DNA of 64,000 nt from Bradyrhizobium sp. OK095 (GCF_900109945.1 NZ_FOBX01000009.1:1-64000); one strand, 5' to 3'. Shown: positions 41,404-51,094, numbered from the stretch's first letter. A program made the numbers and translations. Notes: generated by a model not told the origin, from the letters alone.

Positions 41404-43020
41404 TCAGTGGGCGCCACCGGCCGAGACGTGGCCGGGGTTCTTCAGGAAGAGGGAGGCGATGAAGGCGACGATCAGCGCGAGGCCGAGCAGATAGAAGGTG
41501 TCGCTGAAGGCGAGGATAAAGGCCTGCTTCTGCACGATATGGCCGATCGCGACATAGGCGCGATGCGCAGCGTCGGTACGATCGAGCACGCCGTGATTGA
41601 CGAAATACTGCGTGAGCTGTTCCAGCCGCGTGCGGGTGGCCTGCTCGAACACCGAGACCGACTGCATCAGCACGTTGGAGTGATATTGTTCGCGCTTGGT
41701 CAGGAGCGTTTGCAGCACCGCAATGCCGATGGCACCGCCGAGGTTGCGCATCATGTTGAATAGGCCCGATGCGGAGCCGGCATTCTCCGGCTCGATCCCG
41801 GCCGTGGCGACGGCCGAGAGCGGCGCGAACACAAAGGCCTGTCCAATGGCGCGAACGACGTTGGGCCAGAACAGCTGATCCGTGGCGTAGTCATTCGTCA
41901 TGTAGATGTTCATGAAATTGGAGGTGGCGAACAGCGCGAAGCCGATGCCGATAATGATCCGGGCATCGAAGCGCTGCATCAGCCGCGGCACGAGCGGGAT
42001 CAGCAACAGCTGCGGCAAGCCGGTCCACGCCAGAACCATGCCGATCTGTTCGGCGTTGTAGCCCTGGATGCGCGACAGATAGACCGGCAAGATGAACACC
42101 GAACCGTACAGTGCGATGCCGAGCAGGAAGTTGGCGAGGATGCCGAAACCGAAATTGCGGCGAACCAGCAGGCGCAGGTTGAGGAGCGGTTTCTTCACCG
42201 TGAGCTCGATGATCAGGAACGCTGTCAGAGCCACGGCCGCGATCACCGACAGTCTCACGATGAAGGGCGAGCCGAACCAGTCGTCCTTGTTGCCTTCCTC
42301 CAGCACGGTCTGAAGCGCGGAGAGGCCAATCGCCATCGTCGCAATGCCGGCCCAGTCACCTTCACGCAGCAGCGACAACTTCATCGGCTTGGCTTCCAGC
42401 GAGACGAACAGCATTGCGATCATCACTGCGCCGGGCACGAGGTTGACATAGAAGATGTACTGCCAGCCCCAGTTCTCGGTGAGGTAACCGCCAATGGTCG
42501 GGCCGATCGCGGGCGCGAATGTCGCAGAGACCGCAAACAGCGCAAGTCCGACCGGCTGCTTCGCCTTCGGCAAGAGTGTGATGATCAGCGTGAAGGCCAT
42601 CGGAATCAGGACGCCGCCGCTAAAGCCCTGCACGGCGCGGAGAACGATCATCTGCGGCAGGTCTTGCGCCAGCGCGCAGGCCGCGGAGAACACCAGAAAC
42701 AAGGTCGCGTTGACGAGGAGATAGACCCGGATAGAGAACACTTGCGCGAGCCAGCCGGACAGCGGGATCACCACGATCTCGGCGATCAGATAGGAGGTCG
42801 AGATCCAGCCGCCGTCGTCGATGCCGGCACCGATCGCGCCCTGGATGTCGGCGAGCGAGGCGTTGACGATCTGGATGTTCAGCACCGCCATGAAGGCACC
42901 GAGTGTGGCGCCGATCACCGCGATCCACGTTTTTGCTGAAACCGCCGGTGTTGCGGGGGCAACAGGGGCTGGCAGATTTGCGGCGGATGCAGCGTTGAGG
43001 GTCGGTTGAAGCGTGCTCAT
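41404..43020 (-). CDS. DHA2 family multidrug efflux transporter (EmrB-like)
   Basis: 538 residues, 14 predicted spans. MFS DHA2 hallmarks: IGAGIDDGGWISTSYLIAEIVVIPLSGWLAQVFS, RAVQGFSGGVLIPM (motif C region later AIGPTIGGYL) and a hydrophilic end. It is the inner-membrane pump of an EmrAB-TolC-type tripartite system with the HlyD protein encoded 117 bp upstream. Two GATAATC motifs lie in that gap. Substrates probably include lipophilic toxins or phenolics. Confidence 0.94.
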   Translation of the reverse strand: MSTLQPTLNAASAANLPAPVAPATPAVSAKTWIAVIGATLGAFMAVLNIQIVNASLADIQGAIGAGIDDGGWISTSYLIAEIVVIPLSGWLAQVFSIRVYLLVNATLFLVFSAACALAQDLPQMIVLRAVQGFSGGVLIPMAFTLIITLLPKAKQPVGLALFAVSATFAPAIGPTIGGYLTENWGWQYIFYVNLVPGAVMIAMLFVSLEAKPMKLSLLREGDWAGIATMAIGLSALQTVLEEGNKDDWFGSPFIVRLSVIAAVALTAFLIIELTVKKPLLNLRLLVRRNFGFGILANFLLGIALYGSVFILPVYLSRIQGYNAEQIGMVLAWTGLPQLLLIPLVPRLMQRFDARIIIGIGFALFATSNFMNIYMTNDYATDQLFWPNVVRAIGQAFVFAPLSAVATAGIEPENAGSASGLFNMMRNLGGAIGIAVLQTLLTKREQYHSNVLMQSVSVFEQATRTRLEQLTQYFVNHGVLDRTDAAHRAYVAIGHIVQKQAFILAFSDTFYLLGLALIVAFIASLFLKNPGHVSAGGAH

Positions 43021-43070
43021 GGAAGCCTCGTCTCTGGTATGGAGACAGGATGCATTAGGCGGATGGTTTC

Positions 43071-43118
43071 GATAATCGACGAAGTCTGGGAAGGATCATC
43101 CGGCAAGACTTGATAATC
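43071..43118. promoter_or_regulatory. GATAATC motif pair between the EmrA- and EmrB-like genes
   Basis: GATAATC at 43071-43077 and 43112-43118 in the 117-bp gap. The heptamer or its reverse complement recurs upstream of the HlyD gene and of LysR. Likely a second regulated promoter or an extension of the LysR binding pattern; see the findings. Confidence 0.4.
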
Positions 43119-43137
43119 CTGCCGGCCCCTCCCGGCT

Positions 43138-44319
43138 TCAGCCGCCGTTCGGGCGGGACGAGTTGTCGGCGAGACGCTTGGTCGTCTCACGCTCTGCCAG
43201 CACAGTCGCCTTGGTGTCGACAGTCGGCACCGCCGACATGCCGGGCCGCAGCAGGCCGGTCAGGCTGTAATCGTCGAGCACGATCTTCACCGGGACGCGC
43301 TGCACGATCTTGGTGAAGTTGCCCGTGGCGTTATCAGGCGGCAGCAGTGCGAATTCAAGTCCGCTGGCCGGCGAGAGGCTGTCGACATGGCCGTGCAGCG
43401 TGCGATTGCGAAAACTGTCGACGTGCAGTTCGACCGGCTGGCCGGGACGCACATGCGTGAGCTGCGTCTCCTTGAAATTGGCGACCACATAGACCGCATC
43501 GAGCGGCACCACCGCCATCAATTGCGTGCCGGCCTGCACATATTGGCCGACGCGCAAGCTGCGGGCGCCGACCGTGCCGTCGACCGGGGCGGTGATCTCG
43601 GTATAGGACAGGTTCAACGCGGCCTGCTGCGCCACAGCGCGGGCGCGGTCGAGCTGGGCCGTGGCCTGGGCGCGCTGGGTGGTGAGCACGTCCACCTTGC
43701 GCTGCGCGGCTACGAGACCCGATTTGGCATGCTGCAATTGCGCGTTGCTGGCGCGCAGCGCCGCGTCGGTCTGCTGTGCGCGCTGGATCGTGCCGGAGCC
43801 CGACTTCATGAGGTCGTCGTAGCGGGCGCGCTCCTCCTGCGCGAATTTCAGATTGGCGTCGGCCGCGGCGACATCTGCCGTACTCTGCTCGATGACCGGC
43901 TGCTGCAGTTCGAGCTGGGCATCGATGTTGCGCACCGAGGCTTCGCCGGCGGCGACGTCGGCTTTGGCCTGGTCAAGCGCCGCCTTGAAGTCGCGGTCGT
44001 CGATCCTGGCCAGCAGCTGGCCCGCTTTGACCTTCTCGTTGTCGCCAACCAGCACCTTCGCGATGTAGCCGGAGACTTTTGGTGCGATGATCGTGGAGTC
44101 GGCCTTCACATAGGCGTCGTCGGTGCTCTCGAGGTAGCGGCCATTGGTCCAGTAGTCGTATCCGTAATAGACAACGGCTGTCGTGCCCAGGAGCAGCGCG
44201 AGCGCCAGAGCCGCGCGCCGGACCATGGCCCGGGCCGGGACAGTCGGTCGCGTCTTGGGGTAATCATGAGTGATTTCAGCTGCTTGCTGGAAATTCTCGG
44301 TGCGGGGCATCTCGGACAT
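43138..44319 (-). CDS. HlyD/EmrA-type membrane fusion protein
   Basis: 393 residues from ATG 44319, with AGGAG upstream. One membrane span near 38-58 (AALALALLLGTTAVVYYGYDYW), biotinyl-lipoyl-like halves (APKVSGYIAKVLVGDNEKVKAGQLLARIDDRDF and AELSYTEITAPVDGTVGARSLRVGQYVQAGTQL without exact spacing), and a coiled-coil hairpin between them. The protein bridges EmrB-like pump to an outer-membrane channel. It is divergent from a LysR gene. First gene of the efflux operon. Confidence 0.94.
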   Translation of the reverse strand: MSEMPRTENFQQAAEITHDYPKTRPTVPARAMVRRAALALALLLGTTAVVYYGYDYWTNGRYLESTDDAYVKADSTIIAPKVSGYIAKVLVGDNEKVKAGQLLARIDDRDFKAALDQAKADVAAGEASVRNIDAQLELQQPVIEQSTADVAAADANLKFAQEERARYDDLMKSGSGTIQRAQQTDAALRASNAQLQHAKSGLVAAQRKVDVLTTQRAQATAQLDRARAVAQQAALNLSYTEITAPVDGTVGARSLRVGQYVQAGTQLMAVVPLDAVYVVANFKETQLTHVRPGQPVELHVDSFRNRTLHGHVDSLSPASGLEFALLPPDNATGNFTKIVQRVPVKIVLDDYSLTGLLRPGMSAVPTVDTKATVLAERETTKRLADNSSRPNGG

Positions 44320-44368
44320 GGCAATCTCCTGTCGGCTTGGTGACACTATCGGTCTTTCCAGCTCGCTC

Positions 44369-44600
44369 GATAATTGGCGAAATGCCGGAAGGATTATCCA
44401 TCAGGGGTGGATAGTCGGAGGCGTCTCCTTGGTTTTGATGTTCTAGCGAAACAGACCTGCGGCTGCCCCAGAGCGATTGCCGCGTCTGTCGCGCGATTGC
44501 TGTCAACGCGAGCGCCCCGCCGCGCATGTGGGACTGTGTGGATGATCTGATAGATAATCGGGGTGATTTCCTTGCGATTATCGATCGAAAGCGGATAATC
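44369..44600. promoter_or_regulatory. Divergent efflux/LysR promoter with GATAATC sites
   Basis: GATAATT at 44369-44375, GATTATC at 44392-44398, GATAATC at 44553-44559, GATTATC at 44576-44582 and GATAATC at 44594-44600, the last three in 48 bp directly before the LysR start. GATTATC is the reverse complement of GATAATC, so sites alternate in direction. They flank both starts, as expected for a LysR that controls itself and the efflux operon. The 150 bp between the two groups hold no gene. Confidence 0.5.
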
Positions 44601-44606
44601 AGGCGG

Positions 44607-45515
44607 ATGGACCGATTGACCAGCCTCGAAGTGTTCAGCCGGGTGGTTGAAACCGGTGGCTTCTCCGCCGCAGCCCGCAAGCTCAACATGTCGACCACCA
44701 TGGTGAGCAACCACGTTCAGGCGCTGGAGGACCGGCTCGGGGTGAGGCTGCTTCAGCGCACCACGCGCAAGGTCAACCTCACCGAGATCGGCAAGGCCTA
44801 TTACGACCGCTGCATCCAGATCCTCGCCGATATCGAGCAGGCCGACGACATCGCCGGCGCGCTGCAATCAACGCCGCGCGGCACCCTGCGCATCCACACC
44901 GCCACCCACATGGTGCCGTTCGTGGCCCCGGTGATGGCCGAATTCCTCGCGACCTATCCGGAGGTCAAGGTCGATCTGCGCATGGGCGAGACCAATGTCG
45001 ACCTGATCGAGGAGGGTTTTGATCTCGCGCTGCGCATGATCGCGCCGCCGGACTCCAGCCTGATCGTGCGAAGCCTTGCGACCTGGCGGCACGTGCTGTG
45101 CTGCTCGCACGCCTATATCGAGGCGCATGGGCGCGTCGAGAGGCTCGAAGAACTCGCCGAGCACAATTGCGTCCGCCACATCAACTATCCGTTCGACGAG
45201 TGGCGCTTCTTCGATCGCAAGGGCACGCCGGCCTCGGTGCGCGTCTCCGGCAATCTGATCACCAACAGCGGCGAAGCCCTGCGCGAGGCCGCGCTACAGG
45301 GGGCGGGCATCAGCCTCGCCGCCGGATTCCTGGTCGGCGAGGATCTCGATGCCGGCCGACTGGTGCGCCTTCTGCCGGAGTATCGGCCCGTGGAAATGTC
45401 GATGAACGCGGTCTATCCGCATCGCCATCATCTGTCGGCGAAGGTCAGGACCTTCATCGATATGCTCGTCCACCACAGCGCCGAGCAACAGAAGCTGATC
45501 AATCCGTATTCATGA
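44607..45515 (+). CDS. LysR family regulator of the efflux operon
   Basis: 302 residues from ATG 44607; the frame is open upstream across the operators. HTH at about 1-60 (MDRLTSLEVFSRVVETGGFSAAARKLNMSTTMVSNHVQALEDRLGVRLLQRTTRKV) and a LysR ligand domain with VDLRMGETNVDLIEEGFDLALR. Divergent from the HlyD gene. Its TGA stop lies in a TCATGA palindrome that is also the stop of the convergent amidase gene. Inducer unknown. Confidence 0.94.
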   Translation: MDRLTSLEVFSRVVETGGFSAAARKLNMSTTMVSNHVQALEDRLGVRLLQRTTRKVNLTEIGKAYYDRCIQILADIEQADDIAGALQSTPRGTLRIHTATHMVPFVAPVMAEFLATYPEVKVDLRMGETNVDLIEEGFDLALRMIAPPDSSLIVRSLATWRHVLCCSHAYIEAHGRVERLEELAEHNCVRHINYPFDEWRFFDRKGTPASVRVSGNLITNSGEALREAALQGAGISLAAGFLVGEDLDAGRLVRLLPEYRPVEMSMNAVYPHRHHLSAKVRTFIDMLVHHSAEQQKLINPYS

Positions 45516-46934
45516 GTGGCGCGGCGGCGGCAGCCGCCCGAACACGGCGTCGAGCGCCATGCCGATCGCGAGCAGGCGGCGATCGCTTCCCGCGGGGCCG
45601 TCCAGTTCGAGGCCAATAGGCAATTTGCTGGTGGCACCGAGCGCGATCGGAATTTGAATTCCGGGAATGCCGGCATTGCTGCCGGGATCGGTGTTCTGGA
45701 TGAACAGGCCGAAATTCTCTAGCGTGCTGGACTCCGGGTTGGAAGGAATAGCGACGCGCGGCGTGGTCGGGAAGGCGATGGCATCGAGCCGGTTGTCGGC
45801 GAAAGTCTTGCTGTAGAGCACCTGAAGTGCGGGGCGCGCGGTCTTGATCGCTGCGTCGTAGATCGGCTTGGCGTCGAGCAGCGTGCCATCAGGGGCGGGT
45901 AGTTTGCGCGGGATCACCAGACCATCATAGGTGCCCTTCACGTCAGCGCTGGAGATCTCCTGCGCCAGCGCCTCGACGCTGAGGCCAGTGCCGGTATGCT
46001 TGAGATATGCGACCAGATCGTCATAAGCCTCGTACAGAGCAACCGGAAAGCTGACCTGACCGTTGATTTCAGGCAGTTGCGGCATCTCGATCTCGACGAC
46101 CGTGGCGCCTTGCGCCTTCACTTTGACGACGGCCGCCTGGAACGCGGCGTCGGTGTCGGCGTCGAGATTGGTCAGCATCGCCTTCACGATGCCGATCCGC
46201 ACCTGCTTCAGATCGGCCGGCGCAATGGCGTCGCCGCCCGCGATGACGCGATCGAGCAGCGCGACATCCGCCATGGTCGCGGCCATCGGCCCCGCGGTAT
46301 CGCGGGTGTGCGAGATCGGCGCGATGCCGTCCTGCGGGTAGCGGCCGATAGTCGGGCGCAGCGAGGCGCATCCGTTCAGCGCGGCGGGCACCCGCACTGA
46401 TCCGCCCGTGTCCGTGCCGAGCCCGCCCGCGACGATCCGTGCGCCGATCGCAGCGCCCGTGCCTGACGAGGAGCCTCCGGCGATCAGCGAGCGATCATAG
46501 GCGTTGCGCACGCCGTACTCGGCGCCGGTCTTGAATGCGGTGTTGTAGCCGGAGATGCCGAAGGCGAGCTCGTGCATGCTGGTCTTGCCGATGATCACCG
46601 CGCCAGCGGCCCGCAGTTTTGCCACGACGGGCGCATCCGCTTTCGGGACGTAGCCTTTCAGTGCGGGCGTTCCGGCGCTGCACGGCAGTCCCGCGACTTC
46701 GATGTTGTCCTTGATCACGATGGGCACGCCGCCAAGCGGTTTTGTCTTGTCGCCTGTCGCGTCGAATGCGGCTGCGGCCTTCAGGGCGCCGGCCTCGTCC
46801 AGGGTGACGAACGCGTTGAGGTCGGCATTGGCTTTGGCGCGGGCAATCGCTTCCATGGTGAGCGAGCTGCTCGTGGCTTTTCCGGCGCGGAGGTCGGCTA
46901 CGGCCTGGGTCAGGGTCAACTGGTCGAAATCCAT
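45510..46934 (-). CDS. Amidase signature family amidohydrolase
   Basis: 474 residues from ATG 46934; the frame extends 22 codons upstream without family sequence. Ser-cisSer-Lys triad: Lys in IVIKDNIEVAG, first Ser in GGSSSGTGAAIG and second Ser in GTDTGGSVRVPA. Members hydrolyse amides such as indole-3-acetamide or mandelamide. It lies 76 bp after the indolepyruvate oxidoreductase gene on the same strand, so a shared role in aromatic amino acid or auxin-type metabolism is possible (inference). Confidence 0.93.
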   Translation of the reverse strand: MDFDQLTLTQAVADLRAGKATSSSLTMEAIARAKANADLNAFVTLDEAGALKAAAAFDATGDKTKPLGGVPIVIKDNIEVAGLPCSAGTPALKGYVPKADAPVVAKLRAAGAVIIGKTSMHELAFGISGYNTAFKTGAEYGVRNAYDRSLIAGGSSSGTGAAIGARIVAGGLGTDTGGSVRVPAALNGCASLRPTIGRYPQDGIAPISHTRDTAGPMAATMADVALLDRVIAGGDAIAPADLKQVRIGIVKAMLTNLDADTDAAFQAAVVKVKAQGATVVEIEMPQLPEINGQVSFPVALYEAYDDLVAYLKHTGTGLSVEALAQEISSADVKGTYDGLVIPRKLPAPDGTLLDAKPIYDAAIKTARPALQVLYSKTFADNRLDAIAFPTTPRVAIPSNPESSTLENFGLFIQNTDPGSNAGIPGIQIPIALGATSKLPIGLELDGPAGSDRRLLAIGMALDAVFGRLPPPRHS

Positions 46935-47010
46935 GATGCGCCACCTGATTGCGGAGGCGCCAACAGGGCGCCACTTAAAGTCCCGAGGCTGAGGCCTCAC
47001 CGGCGCCGCG

Positions 47011-50000
47011 TCAACGGTGGGCGTGCATCTTTTGCGTTACCGATGTCGTCAAATTCGTGAATAGCCGCTCGACCTCGGGCTTCACCTTGGCGATCGCCGC
47101 ATCCTTCACTGGTCCGTAGCCGCGAATGTCCATCGGCGCCTTTGCGATGGCGACGAGGTCGGGCAGACGCGCTGCGTCGAACTGGCCGAGCATTCGTTCG
47201 ATCAGGTCTTCATACCATGTGATCAGCTCCCGCTCCGCTCGCCGCTCGGCGGTGTAGCCGAACGGATCGAACGGCGTTCCGCGCAATCGTTTCAGCCGCG
47301 CCAGCACGGAAAGGGGCATCTGGATCCACTGGCCGAAAGCACGCTTGCGCGGCCGGCCGCGGGCGTCATGTTCGGACGGCAGGAAGGGCGGGGCAAGATG
47401 GTACTCGATGCTGAAGCCGTCCTCGAACTCGCGCTTCAACTCGTCGAGGAAACCGGTCTGCATGTGCAGGCGCGCGACCTCGTATTCGTCCTTGTAGGCC
47501 ATCAGCTTGAACAGAGCGCGCGCGACCACTTCGGTCAGTGCCTCGCTGCCAACTGGAGCTTCGGTGCTGCGAACTTTCTCGATGATCGACCGATAGCGCG
47601 CCGCATAGGCATCGTCCTGATAGGCGGTGAGGAAATCGGCGCGGCGGGTAATGAGCTGGTCGAGCGTCTCGGCTTTTGGCGTTTCGTCCGCCTTCGGCAG
47701 AAAGTCCGGATCGGCGGCGGCGATCCGGCCCCAGGCCAAGGCCTGCTTGTTGCGGTCGACGGCAACGCCGTTCAGCTCGATCGCGCGCAAGAGCGATTGC
47801 AGCGAAATCGGCACGAGTCCGCGCTGCCAGGCAAAACCAAGCATGATGATGTTGGCATAGACGGCATCGCCGAGCAGCCGTTCGGCCAACGCGTTCGCGT
47901 TGATCGTGTCGAGATTGTCGTTGCCGATGACCTGTCGGATCGCGCGCAGGCGGGCGGGCGAGGCGAGATCGGCGTCACGAAAGCGAACCACGTCGCCGGT
48001 CGGCATCTCCGCGGTGTTGACCGCGGCGCGCGTGCCCTTTCGATAGGTGCCGGACGCCTTCGGCGAAGAGCTGACGACGAGGTCGCAACCGATCAGCGCG
48101 TCGGCCGCGCCCTGGTCGATGCGGACCTGGTGCAACGCCTCGGGAGATCCAGCGAGGCGGATGAAGCTCAGCACGGGCCCGAATTTTTGCGCAAAGCCTG
48201 TAAAATCGAGCACCGAGACGCCGCGGCGTTCGAGATGCGCAGCCATGCCGATCAGCGCCCCGACTGTAATCACGCCGGTGCCGCCGACGCCGGTCACGAG
48301 CAAATCGTAGGGACGGTCGAGCGTGGCGGGGGCGGGCAGGGGAAGCGTCGCCGCGCGACCGATCGCGTCGATCTGGCTCGCGCTCTTCTTCCGGCGCGTT
48401 GCGCCTTCGACCGTCACAAAACTCGGGCAAAAACCGTTGAGGCAGGAAAAATCCTTGTTGCAGGACGACAAATTGATCTGGCGCTTGCGGCCGAATGGCG
48501 TTTCCTTGGGCTCGACGCTGAGGCAGTTGGACTCGACCGAGCAGTCGCCGCAGCCCTCGCAGACGAGATCGTTGATGTAGGCGAAGCGTTTGGGGTCGGC
48601 CATCTGGCCGCGCTTGCGGCGGCGCCGCTTCTCGGTGGCGCAGGTCTGCTGGTAGATCAGCACCGAGACGCCGGAGATATCACGTAGCTCGCGCTGCACG
48701 GCGTCCATCTCCTCGCGGGGATGGATGCTCACGCCATCAGGCAAATCCGCCGGCGAAAACTGCGCGGGATCGTCCGACACCAGGGCGATGCGCGTCACAC
48801 CCTCGGCGCGGACGCTGTGCGCGATGGCGTGTACGCTAATGGGGCCGTCAACCGGCTGACCGCCGGTCATCGCCACCGCATCGTTGAACAGGATCTTGTA
48901 GGTGATGTTGGCTTTGGCGGCGATGGCCTGCCGGATCGCCATCGAGCCCGAGTGATAATAGGTGCCTTCGCCGAGGTTCTGGAAGATGTGCCTGTTGCCG
49001 GTGAATCGCGACGATGCCGCCCAGTTCACGCCCTCGCCGCCCATCTGGATCAGCGAGGAGGTCTCGCGGTCCATCCAGCTCGCCATGAAATGGCAGCCGA
49101 TGCCGGCCAGTGCCTTCGATCCCTCGGGGACCTTCGTCGATGTGTTGTGCGGGCAACCGGAGCAGAAATACGGCGTGCGCGTCGCACCGGCGACGTTGAT
49201 GGCGCGCTCGGCTTCCGGCATCAGGGCGGCTGCGCGTGCGGCGAGATTGAGTCCCGGAAACATCGGATCGAGCCGCCGCGCCAGCACGGACGCGAGCGCG
49301 CGCGGCGATAATTCGCCGATCCAGGAGATCAGCCGCGCCCCTCGCTCGTCGTGCTTGCCGACCATGCGCTCGGGCTTGCTGCCGGGATAGTCGTAAAAAT
49401 ATTCCTTGAACTGGCTTTCGATGATGCCGCGCTTCTCCTCGACGACGAGGATCTCGCGCTTGCCCTTCACGAAATCCATGGCGTCGTGCAGCGCCAGCGG
49501 CCAGACCATGCCGACCTTGTAGATGTCGATGCCGATGCGGCGGCAGGCGGCTTCATCGAGGCCCATCAGACGCAGCGCTTCCATCAGGTCGAGATGCGCC
49601 TTGCCTGTGGTGACGATGCCGTAGGTGGCATCGGGAATGTCGTAGATGCGGCGATCGATCGGATTGGCTTTTGCGAAGGCGTAGACCGCGTGCTTCTTCG
49701 CCTCCAGCCGTTCCTCGATCTGTGGGCCCGGCAGATCCGGCCAGCGATAGTGCAGTCCATCAGGCGGCGGCGTGAAGTCGGGCGTGCGGAAGGCACGCGG
49801 CGGGCGCAGCGCGACGGAGGCGCCCGACTCCACGATCTCGGAGATCGCCTTGAAGCCGACCCACATGCCGGAGAAGCGGCTCAGCGCGTAGCCATATTCG
49901 CCGAACTCCAGATATTCGCTGACGCTCGCGGGGTGCAGCGTCGGCATGAACCAGCTCATGAAGGCGACGTCGGACTGGTGCGGCATCGACGATGACACGC

Positions 50001-50460
50001 AGCCATGGTCGTCTCCGGCGACCACCAGCACGCCGCCATGCGGCGAGGAGCCGTAGGCATTACCGTGCTTGAGGGCATCGCCGGAGCGATCGACGCCGGG
50101 CCCTTTGCCGTACCAGAGGCCGAACACGCCATCGACCTCGCGGTCGGCTTGCGTCTCGACCTGTTGCGAACCGAGCACCGCTGTTGCCGCAAGGTCCTCG
50201 TTCACGGCAGGGAGGAATTCGATGCGGTCCCGCTTGAGCCGCTCCTGGATACGCCACAGCTCGAGATCGATACCGCCGAGCGGCGAGCCGCGATAGCCGG
50301 AGATGAAGCCGGCGGTGTTGAGGCCGCGCGCACGGTCGCGCCTGATCTGGTCGAGCGCGACGCGGACGATGGCCTGCGTGCCCGTGAGAAAGACGCGGCC
50401 CTCCTCGCGATCGTAGCGGTCGGAGAGCTCGTAAGCATCGAGTGACGGAATGGCGTCCAT
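47011..50460 (-). CDS. Indolepyruvate ferredoxin oxidoreductase, fused alpha-beta
   Basis: 1149 residues, the usual length of the fused bacterial enzyme. Order: pyruvate-oxidoreductase N domain (about 1-230, with GVLVVAGDDHGCVSSSMPHQSD), ThDP domain around 440-620 (CSGCPHNTSTKVPEGSKALAGIGCHFMASWMDR), two cysteine clusters near 650-720 (CEGCGDCSVESNC and CNKDFSCLNGFC) and the gamma-like domain (GVGGTGVITVGALIGMAAHLE), then a C-terminal domain of the DUF6537 type. It converts aryl-pyruvates from aromatic amino acids to aryl-acetyl-CoA with ferredoxin. Divergent from an Lrp gene. Confidence 0.95.
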   Translation of the reverse strand: MDAIPSLDAYELSDRYDREEGRVFLTGTQAIVRVALDQIRRDRARGLNTAGFISGYRGSPLGGIDLELWRIQERLKRDRIEFLPAVNEDLAATAVLGSQQVETQADREVDGVFGLWYGKGPGVDRSGDALKHGNAYGSSPHGGVLVVAGDDHGCVSSSMPHQSDVAFMSWFMPTLHPASVSEYLEFGEYGYALSRFSGMWVGFKAISEIVESGASVALRPPRAFRTPDFTPPPDGLHYRWPDLPGPQIEERLEAKKHAVYAFAKANPIDRRIYDIPDATYGIVTTGKAHLDLMEALRLMGLDEAACRRIGIDIYKVGMVWPLALHDAMDFVKGKREILVVEEKRGIIESQFKEYFYDYPGSKPERMVGKHDERGARLISWIGELSPRALASVLARRLDPMFPGLNLAARAAALMPEAERAINVAGATRTPYFCSGCPHNTSTKVPEGSKALAGIGCHFMASWMDRETSSLIQMGGEGVNWAASSRFTGNRHIFQNLGEGTYYHSGSMAIRQAIAAKANITYKILFNDAVAMTGGQPVDGPISVHAIAHSVRAEGVTRIALVSDDPAQFSPADLPDGVSIHPREEMDAVQRELRDISGVSVLIYQQTCATEKRRRRKRGQMADPKRFAYINDLVCEGCGDCSVESNCLSVEPKETPFGRKRQINLSSCNKDFSCLNGFCPSFVTVEGATRRKKSASQIDAIGRAATLPLPAPATLDRPYDLLVTGVGGTGVITVGALIGMAAHLERRGVSVLDFTGFAQKFGPVLSFIRLAGSPEALHQVRIDQGAADALIGCDLVVSSSPKASGTYRKGTRAAVNTAEMPTGDVVRFRDADLASPARLRAIRQVIGNDNLDTINANALAERLLGDAVYANIIMLGFAWQRGLVPISLQSLLRAIELNGVAVDRNKQALAWGRIAAADPDFLPKADETPKAETLDQLITRRADFLTAYQDDAYAARYRSIIEKVRSTEAPVGSEALTEVVARALFKLMAYKDEYEVARLHMQTGFLDELKREFEDGFSIEYHLAPPFLPSEHDARGRPRKRAFGQWIQMPLSVLARLKRLRGTPFDPFGYTAERRAERELITWYEDLIERMLGQFDAARLPDLVAIAKAPMDIRGYGPVKDAAIAKVKPEVERLFTNLTTSVTQKMHAHR

Positions 50461-50514
50461 GGCGGACCTCGCGCGGCGTCCCTGCCGATGAGGGAAGGGT
50501 ATGCCGGGGAGGTT

Positions 50515-50590
50515 GGTAGGTCTTACCTAATTGCCCGATCGGAAGCGAAAACTAGGTAGAATTTTGCATTGTATGCCAGAATTTGGTAGA
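50515..50590. promoter_or_regulatory. Lrp-type regulatory region with phased GGTAGR motifs
   Basis: GGTAGG at 50515-50520 and GGTAGA at 50555-50560 and 50585-50590 start 40 and 30 bp apart, whole helical turns if about 10 bp per turn. The first is part of TAGGT-CTT-ACCTA (50517-50529). A CTCTC-N5-GAGAG repeat follows near 50592-50607. Lrp proteins often bind several phased, degenerate sites. Confidence 0.45.
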
Positions 50591-50613
50591 TTCTCTCGAA
50601 TTGAGAGGTTTCC

Positions 50614-51069
50614 ATGATCGAAGAGCAGGACACGCGGATTCTCGTCCACCTCCAGAAGGACGGCCGCGCCACCAACCAGCAGCTGGCCGACGAGGTCGGC
50701 ATGTCGACCTCGGCCTGCTGGCGCCGGGTGCGTGCGCTGGAGGAGACCGGAATCATCCAGGGCTATGCAGCGCTGGTCGCACGTGAGCAGGCGGGTTTTA
50801 CGATGTCGGCCATCCTCCATGTCTCACTGGAGCGGCATGACGCAAAATTCGTCGAGGAGTTCGTGTCCCGGGTCACCACACGCCGCGAGGTGCTGGAGTG
50901 TTTTGCGACCACGGGCGACGCCGATTATCATTTACGCGTCGTCGTGCAGGACATGGCGGCCTACAACAGATTCCTCGACGAGTTCATGTTCCGCATTCCC
51001 GGCATCCGCTATGTCCGCAGCAACGTGGTGCTGAAGGAGATCAAGACGGGCGTGGCACTGCCGTTTTGA
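50614..51069 (+). CDS. Lrp/AsnC family transcriptional regulator
   Basis: 151 residues, the standard length. HTH at about 8-57 (QDTRILVHLQKDGRATNQQLADEVGMSTSACWRRVRALEETGIIQGYAALV) and a RAM ligand-binding domain (VLECFATTGDADYHLRVVVQDMAAYNRFLDEFM). Divergent from the indolepyruvate oxidoreductase gene, which it probably controls in response to an aromatic amino acid, as Lrp-type regulators do for similar genes. Confidence 0.95.
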   Translation: MIEEQDTRILVHLQKDGRATNQQLADEVGMSTSACWRRVRALEETGIIQGYAALVAREQAGFTMSAILHVSLERHDAKFVEEFVSRVTTRREVLECFATTGDADYHLRVVVQDMAAYNRFLDEFMFRIPGIRYVRSNVVLKEIKTGVALPF

Positions 51070-51094
51070 TTTGGCGGCGTTCGCAAGTCTATCT

